Notes under the pieces: model-generated
What the model saw: only the letters and a program-made list of their open reading frames with translations
The model's database searches: none
What the model was told of the DNA's origin: nothing
Shown here: positions 55,681 through 64,000 of the stretch, one piece after another
How positions within the stretch are numbered: position 1 is the stretch's first letter
Layout: each line of letters opens with the position of its first letter
Assembly: GCA_964017065.1 (NCBI GenBank)
Contig: OZ024789.1
Span: 8,818,703 to 8,882,702, forward strand
DNA length: 64,000 nt
Direction: 5' to 3'
From: Haliclona indistincta
Taxonomy: Eukaryota; Porifera; Demospongiae; Haplosclerida; Chalinidae
Made by a program: the position numbers and the translations under genes

Positions 55681-56069
55681 AAGAAAATTAAAAAGATTTC
55701 TATCGAAATCAAAAGGATGTAGGGTTGTGAAATCTACCACTGGTCCACAATGTAAACTAACAAGGAACAAGCATGGAATGGTAACACGATTGACTTGCTA
55801 ACAGACCATAGATCCCTACATCAGTGGCTGTATTATAAGATAAATATTTTGTCACAAGCTGAATGCACGTTAGGTGTCAGTAAACAGCAACTAGCTGAAC
55901 TAGCTATAACCAACCACAGCAGCCACTGATGTAGGGATCTATGGTCTGTTAGCAAGTCAATCGTGTTACCATTCCATGCTTGTTCCTTGTTAGTTTACAT
56001 TGTGGACCAGTGGTAGATTTCACAACCCTACATCCTTTTGATTTCGATAGAAATCTTTTTAATTTTCTT
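55681..56069. mobile_element. Long-armed palindromic element, copy 2
   Basis: 389 bp, the same element as 42857-43240, again with a GATCCCTACATCAGTGGCTG inner arm end and terminal AAGAAAATTAAAAAG / CTTTTTAATTTTCTT. The ends of the two copies coincide, which fixes the element boundary. It lies directly against the Nischarin copy B breakpoint. Confidence 0.9.
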
Positions 56070-56071
56070 TA

Positions 56072-57755
56072 CTCTATTGCGTTCCTGGACAAGACGTCCT
56101 AGTTGACTTGTACTCCATTTTGATGAAAAGAAAGACCGCACCTCACGAGAACAGGTAACCAGTACAAAACGCTAGTTTTCAAGAGCATTAGAACAATGGC
56201 GTATTACTACAATAATTATAGTGGGAAAATTTTGTGGTTAAAATTTTCATACATTTCGCAAATTACAAAATTATTTTATCCACGAAAGTCTTGTTTTAGT
56301 TGGCAAAGATAGGATATTTGCGAAATGCTCTGTCTCGCACATTCGCGAAACTTTCCCACTGCAATGGAATGTTTTTGTACAAGGCAAGCTAATTTCTCTG
56401 AAGTGCATGTTAAGCTCCTTTCAAATGCTTGTTTTTTTACTGATCAGCTTCTAATAGGGTCTTGTACCCGGACACTCAGGAGCTAGTGTTTTTATCTGTC
56501 TATTGTTTGTTGTTCTACAGCAGTGCTGGTGCCAGCCCCTCAACTCTCCCTGTCATCTCACCTCATCGTAGAGAGGAAGGAGCTGAATGTGGCGACAATT
56601 CTCCCAGGTCCTCTGAGTTCTCGTCCCTCTCTCTCACTGATGTCAAATCGCCCGAGACGCCAGATCCTATTTCTGTTTCGCTTTCTTCAACGGACCTTCT
56701 TGATACAGAAGACTCCATTGATCTGGCCAGTACTGTAGCTGCAGACACCACTCCCAAAACTGCCGATGGAAGGAAAGATGCATGTGAACAAAATTCTGTG
56801 TCTGCTAAAGCTATTGAACCACAGTCGAACGACACTGTTGAACAGCAGAAAGATGAAGAGACAGATAAAGATGAGTTTCAAACTCCTTCTTCTTCTCCTT
56901 TGCCTCCTGTTGATGATGAAGTTCTTACTCCGACTACTCGACGGAGAAGGCGTCTTCCCGATTCGCTCACCATCATGCGGAAGTCCAGCAAAAGTATTTC
57001 CCTTGAGCCAATCAACGAAAAGCCCGGCCTTGATAGCCAGGACGTCCAGGACTACTTCAAGACACGGTTATCACGAGAGAGAAGCGAGGTCTTAATGTAC
57101 GTGATGTGGTGCAGTGGATTGCTGCACCACATCACGTACATTAAGACTGCACCAAGCTTCTGACTTTCTCTCTGATTACGTTGATGTCACGGAGGACCCC
57201 CACGGAGAGGATCACTCTGGCGCATCTTCTATCAACCCCACTAAGCACCCGGTGGACTTTGTCCTTCCAACTCCCAAGCGGATGGGCGAGTTAATGATCC
57301 GCTTGGTGGAGAACATGATGGCTGTTCTACAGAGCACGTCAGTAAAGAAATGTGCCGACAGCTTACAGATTCTGAACCATCAGATCATGCTTTTAGCCGA
57401 AAAAGTACGCCACAAAGACATGGACTATCTTCACTATCGTCCTCATCTTGTTCTTCTCACTAACTACGGTGTCTTCTTGTGCTCTAATCATTCTAGTCCA
57501 GAGATTTCTCCATGTCCATTTTCACCATCAGAACTGGTAATAAAGAAAGAGAAATGGATACGCATCGATGCTATTCAAAATGTGAAAATAGCTGAGGAGG
57601 AACAATATGGCGTCCCACAGGTATTCATCACAGCTCGCAGTGATACAGGGGTAGTCTCCTCTCAGTGTCTGGTACCACAGAACACTCAACTGACTAATAT
57701 ATTTCTGCATTTTCTGTCGTTACTATGGCGAGAAAGAATTTCTGCGTCTGTGTAA
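56072..57755 (+). pseudogene. NISCH: Nischarin-like C-terminal fragment, copy B
   Basis: Begins in the middle of the exon equivalent to 35875-36042. The following exon, from about 56521 (acceptor CTACAG intact here), reads through the CGA that is TGA in copy A, giving an open frame over TPTTRRRRRLPDSLTIMRKSSKS to LMYVMWCSGLL. At 57115-57147 about 1.6 kb of coding sequence is missing and a 26-bp inverted hairpin marks the junction, throwing the frame. The last part (ASDFLSDYVDVTED to LLWRERISASV, 57155-57755) is open and joins KKCADSLQ directly to ILNHQIMLL, showing the ancestral uninterrupted exon. There is no promoter, PX or LRR part in this copy. Confidence 0.87.
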
Positions 57756-57904
57756 TTCTTTGAAAATTTTCGTTTGGATATTACAAAACTATTGTAGAAA
57801 AAGTAGTCTTCTAGATCTACTACTGTCGTGAGTTCTAGCTCTTGAGGAGTGTGCACGCTATTTATTTGACTCACCATTACTAGATCTATTCCATCACCAG
57901 CCCT

Positions 57905-57992
57905 GATTTTGCCGTACTCCTTTAGGTGCTCTTCTCATGCACTGACATTGTTAGACCCTGTACTGAGTCAGTATGTGTCTGCATTCTGTGAA
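57905..57992 (-). pseudogene. Relic of the terminal VWA-gene exon (unit B)
   Basis: Counterpart of 47508-47582, slightly better preserved: TTTGCCGTACTCC then CACTGACATTGTTAGA and CAGTATGTGTCTGCATTCTG match the last VWA exon at 62030-62115. Confidence 0.6.
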
Positions 57993-58064
57993 AATGCATT
58001 ACTTAAATGATATTCATGAAACCTTGCTTCACATACCAAAAGGCGTGGCTTGTAAAAATCAGTC

Positions 58065-61046
58065 ATGTCGAAGCTGAACGCAGCAAAAAATCTTGATACC
58101 GGCCTTCTCGTGCGAGAGCTGAAAGATGTGGAATGGGACAAACTCGGAACGTACCAGGGACTCAGCCAAGGCGAGATAAGAGAGATCGAACGCGATCACC
58201 AGATCACAGGGCGGAGGAGAATAGTGATGTTTGAAAAGTGGTTGAGCAAAGAAGAGAATCCGTCCTGGGAGATGATTGCTGCCTTGAAGGACATGGATGA
58301 AAATAGCCTGGCGAGTAAGCTGAGAAAGAAGTACTTGTACCAGCAGGAACCCCAAGACGCCAAGAGTCAGACTCCGGCTGACCAAGCGCCAACAACAGGA
58401 GAGAGTGTGGTTTTTAAAGTCGACAGGCAAGACGAGGTCGCTAGAGAGCTGGAGAGACTAGAGACAAAGCATTTCCGGTTGGTATTGAATGCACAGAAGA
58501 CAATGGTAGAAGCAAATCTATCAGTGATAGAACTGGAGACTTTCTCAAAGTACTACTTCAACGACTCGGTCGAAGTAACAACAGTGAAAGAGCTGTTTCA
58601 AATCATAAAACCGTTCTGTTTTCTGGACTATTCTTTACTTGAGAAGGCTATTGAAGTACTCATTGATCCAGCTCATAGAGTAGTTAGTGATCTCAGTGAA
58701 TATGTTGAACAACTGACCAACTTCAAGAAATCCACGACCTTGAGAGATTTTATGCAGACCATCGAAACAGCACAGAAATTGCTAACCACAGAAGAGGGAA
58801 CTGGAGCAGCATGCACAGTCACTATTCGACTCGTCGGTGGTTGGCTAACAAAGACAATGGATGACTTGGACAAGCTACTGAAGGAGATCTTTCAAGACAA
58901 GAGCTCGGTACTGGCTCACATCAGGATAATCAAAGGATCAATCATTGTGACATACCAAGCCCGTAGACAGGGGGGGTTCGGTAGGTTCGGACGAACCGCC
59001 CAGGCTACCCAACGGTCCGCTTGAAGTCTTCAGAAAATTACTATACTGGCTACTTTTGACTCTACAAATCGCTGTTGCTAGAGTAGAAGACTGCAGTAAG
59101 CCAGTAATACGGCTAGCTTCCTAGTTGCATGCACGGTACGCGATCGCGAGTGACCAATCTGCTGCCTGATTCAATGAAAACGCCCATCATGAATAATTAA
59201 TTAGCTAAAATTTCGGCGGCGCTTTGCGCCGCAAATAACAACGAACCTCCTAGTCTACCAGCTAACCCTCCCGCCTACTGATAATTGGATGGACGGCGGA
59301 GAGGGTCTAGCAAACATTGCCATTCATTGATTTTTAATGAATAATAATGAAGTAAACCGCGTTACGATTAGCTGGGCGTTGCCTCCAACCGCGTGTATAC
59401 ACTGCTTCTAGTTCAGCTGCATGTTTAATCATATTCATAATAATAACAAAGCCACGAAGAATGAATATCATTTTCCTCTGGGAGGAAAATGATATTCATT
59501 ACGAATCTGATTGGTCAGTTGAAAACTATGAATGGCAATGTTTGCTAGACCCTCTCCGCCGTCCATCCAATTATCAGTAGGCGGGAGGGTTAGCTGCTAG
59601 ACTACGAACCTCCCCATTACAAATCCTGGCTACGGCCTTGCATACCTTGCTCCACAATCAGAGACTGATTCACTCATCAAGCTAGCTGAAACAAAGCTCT
59701 CATTCATGCCCCAGGTTGGTGTGTGTGGACTACACATTGGACAGAGAACAATCATCAGTGAAGAAATAGACAATTTCTCATTTGAATCTTCTCTCATTAC
59801 AGCAGTTGAGGCTAATAATATCAATCTACTGACCTTCCTAATCAATATCAGCACTAGTCCTGATGCTACTAATGATCGAGGAGAGACTGCTTTGATGTAT
59901 GGTAGTTATTATGGTCGAGAAAAGGCCGTGAGTATTCTTCTTCAAGCAAATGCCAATCCTAATCTTCAGAAAGATGACTGTGCTACACCTCTTTTCCTAG
60001 CAGCACAGAAAGGGCACTCTGACATTGTTAGTATTCTTCTTCAAGCCAATGCCAATCCTAATCTTCAGTGTGATGAAGGTACTACACCTCTTTATTTAGC
60101 AGCACACAATGGGCACTCTGGCATTGTTAGTATTCTTCTTCAAGCAAATGCCAATCCTAATCTTCAGAGAGAGAGTGGTGCTACACCTCTTTTCATAGCA
60201 GCACAGAATGGGCACTCTGACATTGTTAGTATTCTTCTTCAAGCAAATGCCAATCCTAACCTTCATCGTGATGATGGTGCTACACCTCTTTTCATTGCAG
60301 CACAGAATGGGCACTCTGACATTGTTAGTATTCTTCTTCAAGCAAATACCAATCCTAACCTTCATCGTGATGATGGTGCTACACCTCTTTCCATTGCAGC
60401 AGGGAAAGGGCACTCTGACATTGTTATTATTCTTCTTCAAGCAAATGCCAATCCTAACCTTCAGCGTGATGGTGCTACACCTCTTTTCATAGCAGCACAG
60501 AACGGGCACTCTGAAATTTTTAGTATTCTTCTTCAAGCCAATGCCAATCCTAACCTTCAGCGTGATGATGGTGCTACACCTCTTATGATAGCATGCTACA
60601 AAATGCATCCTAAAATTGTTCAGCTACTATTGTCAAGCAATGCTGATCCTAATCTACAACACTCTAATGGTTCAACTGCTCTTATGTTTGCTTGTCGTGT
60701 TGGATGCTTGGACTCTACTGAGCTGCTCTTGATGTCTGGTGCTGACCCCAGCATAGTGCGACCAGAAGGACTAACTGCTCTTGACATGGCTGCTTCTTCA
60801 GGTCATGATGACATTGTTGACTTGATTCAGGCAGTACAACTCAGTCAGTCCTCAACCACCTCACCTGCTCTCACAGCTACAGAGATTTCATCTAGCGTAG
60901 ACAACAAGACTATGGCAATTCTTAACAAGGCTATGGAGGACATGCTTGTTACCAAAGCTGAGTCTTATATTTCCACCTATTACAAGAAATTCAAGAGAAA
61001 TCTTCCATCAAAATATGATCAAGAAGATGAACAAACCATTATCTGA
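58065..61046 (+). CDS. Death-domain / ankyrin-repeat protein, copy B (interrupted by a transposon)
   Basis: The first part (58065-58956) encodes the death domain and the WLTKTMDDLDKLL...IIKGSIIVTY block. The frame is then broken by a 684-bp insertion (58957-59640), with a stop at 59022. Coding resumes at 59647 (APQSETDSLIKLAETKL). An uninterrupted frame from 59706 to 61046 carries VGVCGLHIGQRTIISEEIDNF, about eleven ankyrin repeats and the tail AMEDMLVTKAESYISTYYKKF. Both stops of copy A are sense codons here. Ankyrin units are nearly identical 99-bp repeats, a sign of recent tandem expansion or conversion. Unless the insertion is spliced out, two separate products would result. Confidence 0.88.
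58957..59640. mobile_element. Transposon insertion in death-ankyrin copy B
   Basis: Flanked by the direct repeat CATACC (58951-58956, 59641-59646). The ends CAAGCCCGTAGACAGG and CCTGGCTACGGCCTTG are imperfect inverted repeats. Copy A has the uninterrupted codons at 48536-48548. Inside is another foldback unit (59251-59605). No transposase is encoded. Confidence 0.88.
59251..59605. mobile_element. Nested foldback element
   Basis: TAGTCTACCAGCTAACCCTC through GGCGGAGAGGGTCTAGC pairs with GCTAGACCCTCTCCGCC through GAGGGTTAGCTGCTAGACTA. The arms are about 80 bp, and a second small inverted repeat (ATGATATTCATT / AATGAATATCAT) lies in the loop. Confidence 0.85.
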
Positions 61047-62007
61047 TGCATGCAGCTAGTATACAGATACTTTTTACACTACATTGATGCACATAAATGA
61101 ATAATTTTTTCATAACCAGCTGCATGCAAAAATAATTTTATAATTATTATGACAAGCCAAATTATTATTGTTCTAAACTTATACTTATCTCGTATATAGC
61201 TGGTACAGTTTCTTGGTTTATCAAGCTGACATCCATCTTATAATTAAAATGGAATCAAGACATGCAACTTATTTCTGGCTTGTGGGCAATATGTTTTTAT
61301 TAAACTACTTGTCAAGTTGTAATGAAGCAGTTTGGTGGTCGCTTGATCCAGCATCAGAGTACTCTGGGGCTAGACAATTTTTTCTGTTCAGGACACTTGA
61401 GTTAGATCTCACTAGTGCATATGAATTAGAAGTGTTCATGTGTTTGCTGAAACCTATGCTTTTGATCATCATAGACTGCAATTTTATTGAACCTTGCGAT
61501 CATGCAATCATTTCAGGTGTATGCTCCTACTTATGCACATAAATAGACTAGTGCAGAATGCAGAGCTACACTTTATTTGTAGTAAAGGTACTTTTGATCA
61601 GGAGGGAACTAAAGTCTGCTGCACAGCACGTATTAATGTGTGAGAGTGTGTGTGTCAGATTTTGAATCAGTGTATGTTTTTGAACTGAGTTGATGAGCCT
61701 AGCAAGATTCATGACATGATCACTACTAATCAGTTGTGTGGGTGGTACCAGTCACACCCATTAGCGAAAACCAGTAACGCAGCCACACTCTTATACCAGT
61801 ATCAGTAGCGCTACTGGCAGCCACACCCTTATACCAGTAGCGCGAAAGGACATACAGTTTGAATTTGAAAAGAAACATTGGAATATAATAAAAATAAGAA
61901 TAATGACTTGATATAATATTATGTTTGCTAAGTGCAACCAACGAAATTCACTCTACATGGGGTCTCTCGAAGGTGTACATGCGGTGGTCATGCTGCCAAA
62001 CGCCAAG

Positions 62008-62118
62008 TTATTTCTTCCTTTCAGCCTTGAAAACTAGTCCTGACTTCGCCTTACTCTGGTAGCTGCTCTCCTCACTGACATAGTTAGAGCGCTGTACAGC
62101 ATACGTCTGCATTCTGTG

Positions 62119-62176
<58 letters not shown>

Positions 62177-62999
62177 AGGGAGAGGGAGAGGGAGAGGGAG
62201 AGGGAGAGGGAGAGGGAGAGGGAGAGGGAGAGGGAGAGGGAGAGGGAGAGGGAGAGGGAGAGGGAGAGGGAGAGGGAGAGGGAGAGGGAGAGGGAGAGGG
62301 AGAGGGAGAGGGAGAGGGAGAGGGAGAGGGAGAGGGAGAGGGAGAGGGAGAGGGAGAGGGAGAGGGAGAGGGAGAGGGAGAGGGAGAGGGAGAGGGAGAG
62401 GGAGAGGGAGAGGGAGAGGGAGAGGGAGAGGGAGAGGGAGAGGGAGAGGGAGAGGGAGAGGGAGAGGGAGAGGGAGAGGGAGAGGGAGAGGGAGAGGGAG
62501 AGGGAGAGAGAGAGAGAGGGAGGGAGGGAGAGAGAGAGAGAGAGGGGGGGAGAGAGAGAGAAAGAGAGTAAGGATATCGATCAAGCAAGATCATTAACTA
62601 CTATCATGTGTACCAAGTGTGTACTGTAGTTACATTTTTGTTAAACTCACTTGCTCATCATGTAGTGAGCTCCGTGTGACTTGTATTGCTGCTGTGAGCT
62701 CATGGCTTCCTTAGAGGACCTGATGTCTGACAGTAGACCCTGACAGTACTCCTCTGACAGTACTCCTCAGTACTCCTGACAGTACACGATCAGACAATGC
62801 TGTGAGTACCGCAGTAGCTTCAGCAAACTTAGCTAAAGATGTAAGAAAAGATCAACAATCAGGATAATAGGATGCTTTGCTTACATTGTTCAGCTAGCTG
62901 TCTGGCTTCTTTCAATGCATTTGAAGCCATTATACGATTCCTTTGCATGTCAAGTTTACTGTTTGGTGGACCAGGCTCAGCATCTGTGTTAGAGAGAGA

Positions 63000-63065
<66 letters not shown>

Positions 63066-64000
63066 TGATTAGCAGGTGAGTGAGTGAGTGATTGAGTGAT
63101 TGAGTGATTTTGCGAGTGTGCGAGTGAGTGAGTTCTCAGTGGTCACCTGTTCTTTCTAGTGTCAGTACTGCAGAGACATTGTACAGGGAAGATGTGATGA
63201 CATTAAAATAACTGAGGGTTGCTGTAACAACAGGCTCAGAGCAGGGGGCGGAGACAGCAGGTGCTTGTATCTCCAGTAAAACATCTCAGTCTTCCTTCTT
63301 CAGACTGCAGATCACCCATAGCGACTTCACGTCTGACTAAAAGCCATAATAACATTCATAATTATTATGTAACATGTTAAAATAGTTGGTTGAAACAGGC
63401 ATTTTCTCACTTTTTGTCAGGTGTCTACCAAGTCCTGGGTCGTGCCGTGTGTACACAGTGTTGTTCCCTGTCGCTTCAAATGTGAGAGTGAGGTTCTGTC
63501 CAACCACACTCAACAAACCACCGAGACAGTCGGCAAATGACTCTGGAATCTGAAGGTAGACAGATATTAGGCATCTGTTGATACCGTAGTTTGCAAATCC
63601 GTTGTCTCTACACAAAAGTTGACAATTGACTTGCAAATTGTGGTAATCAGAAATTAACAAATGACTAGTTGATTAGAGCTAAATATTCTCTCTCCTTTGA
63701 TTTTCTTTCTCTTGGCCATTTTTTACTATCCCTTCTTATTCACCTTCTCTGTTGAGTCAATATAATAGTAAACTCCTCCTCCAGTGGTTGAAATAGTTTC
63801 CATCATTTTAGCATCATGATCAGAGCCAAATCCGAATGTGTAAACAGTTCCGTCAAATGGCTGCACATCATGCTTTGGATTTCTTGGTGGAGGGTCAAGT
63901 ATTAACTTTTCTCATCTCATCTAAAATCATGTCGTATTTAGTGACTCCATGATCAGCCAGACCATCAGTGAGCAGCAATACAGAGCACACTTAAGTCTTG
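62008..64000 (-). CDS. VWA-domain protein, copy B (5' end outside window, probable frameshift)
   Basis: Counterpart of 51687-53616. From the window end: [25 protein letters not shown], where LLTDGLAD is the D-G-x-D-containing end of a VWA core strand. Relative to copy A there are about four extra bases at 63899-63908, giving a TGA just after DEMRKV. Beyond it the frame resumes as [32 protein letters not shown] with no intron where copy A has one (53134-53546). Further exons are at about 63859-63748, 63549-63410, 63330-63150, 62987-62886, 62840-62655 and 62115-62008 (TAA). The beta-sandwich part is conserved. It may be a pseudogene, or the lesion may be an assembly error. Confidence 0.75.
62116..62572. 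repeat. (GAGGGA)n hexanucleotide array
   Basis: About 350 bp of pure AGGGAG units flanked by (GA)n. All reading frames through it are open (poly-EG, poly-PS, poly-PL) and none is a gene. Unit A has only about 140 bp of related GA-rich sequence here, so the array expanded after duplication. The G-run spacing would allow G-quadruplex formation. Confidence 0.96.
62991..63065. repeat. (GA)n microsatellite in VWA copy B
   Basis: AG dinucleotide array with one TG interruption, homologous to 52323-52392. Confidence 0.94.

Noticed and set aside
62034..62594. Long ORFs (PS, PL and EG repeats) on both strands
   Set aside because: Products of the AGGGAG hexamer array, which has no stop codon in any frame.

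Overview
The window is eukaryotic and animal-like. Genes have many small exons with GT..AG introns, often under 100 bp. There is a MOV10L1/Armitage-type piRNA helicase, a Nischarin homologue (PX domain plus leucine-rich repeats), a CYP46-like cytochrome P450, and several death-domain proteins joined to Kelch or ankyrin repeats. The compact genes, small introns, abundance of death-domain/ankyrin proteins and high density of short foldback elements fit a demosponge-like early-branching metazoan. That placement is inference; no marker gene here fixes the species. A run of 200 Ns at 32613-32812 shows this is a draft assembly.

Layout. (1) 1-7513: two CYP46-like P450 genes, head to head, forming a large inverted duplication around a 1.4 kb shared promoter region that itself holds a palindromic element. 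(2) 7788-16686, minus strand: a MOV10L1-like RNA helicase of about 20 exons, with at least five foldback elements and several simple repeats in its introns. (3) 16739-16890: a relic resembling the promoter and second exon of the Kelch genes further on. (4) 17062-17985: a single-exon type II membrane protein resembling DUF1647 glycosyltransferase-like proteins. (5) 18018-18753: a foldback element whose arms are arrays of a 33-bp repeat. (6) 20376-26265: tandem Kelch genes; the second adds a C-terminal death domain. (7) 26371-47267: a Nischarin-like gene with good N-terminal and LRR exons but several lesions in its C-terminal part, including an 8 kb insertion carrying a 6.46 kb CACTA-type transposon with a Plavaka-like transposase. 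(8) 47656-53616: a death-domain/ankyrin gene and an oppositely oriented von Willebrand A (VWA) gene. (9) 53617-56071: a composite repeat including about 540 bp of (CTTT)n. (10) 56072-64000: a second copy of the block from 35960 onward (Nischarin tail, death-ankyrin, VWA).

The main story is a tandem segmental duplication of roughly 17.7 kb (35960-53616 against 56072 to beyond the window). Comparing the two copies shows transposon empty sites, nonsense changes, splice-site loss and a deletion with a hairpin at its junction. Neither copy keeps an intact Nischarin C-terminus. The two death-ankyrin copies are broken in different places.

Death domains appear in two distinct architectures (Kelch-death and death-ankyrin) within 35 kb. 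In animals such domains serve signalling and innate-immune adaptor roles, but no pathway can be assigned from sequence alone. I found no rRNA genes, intact tRNA genes or CRISPR arrays.
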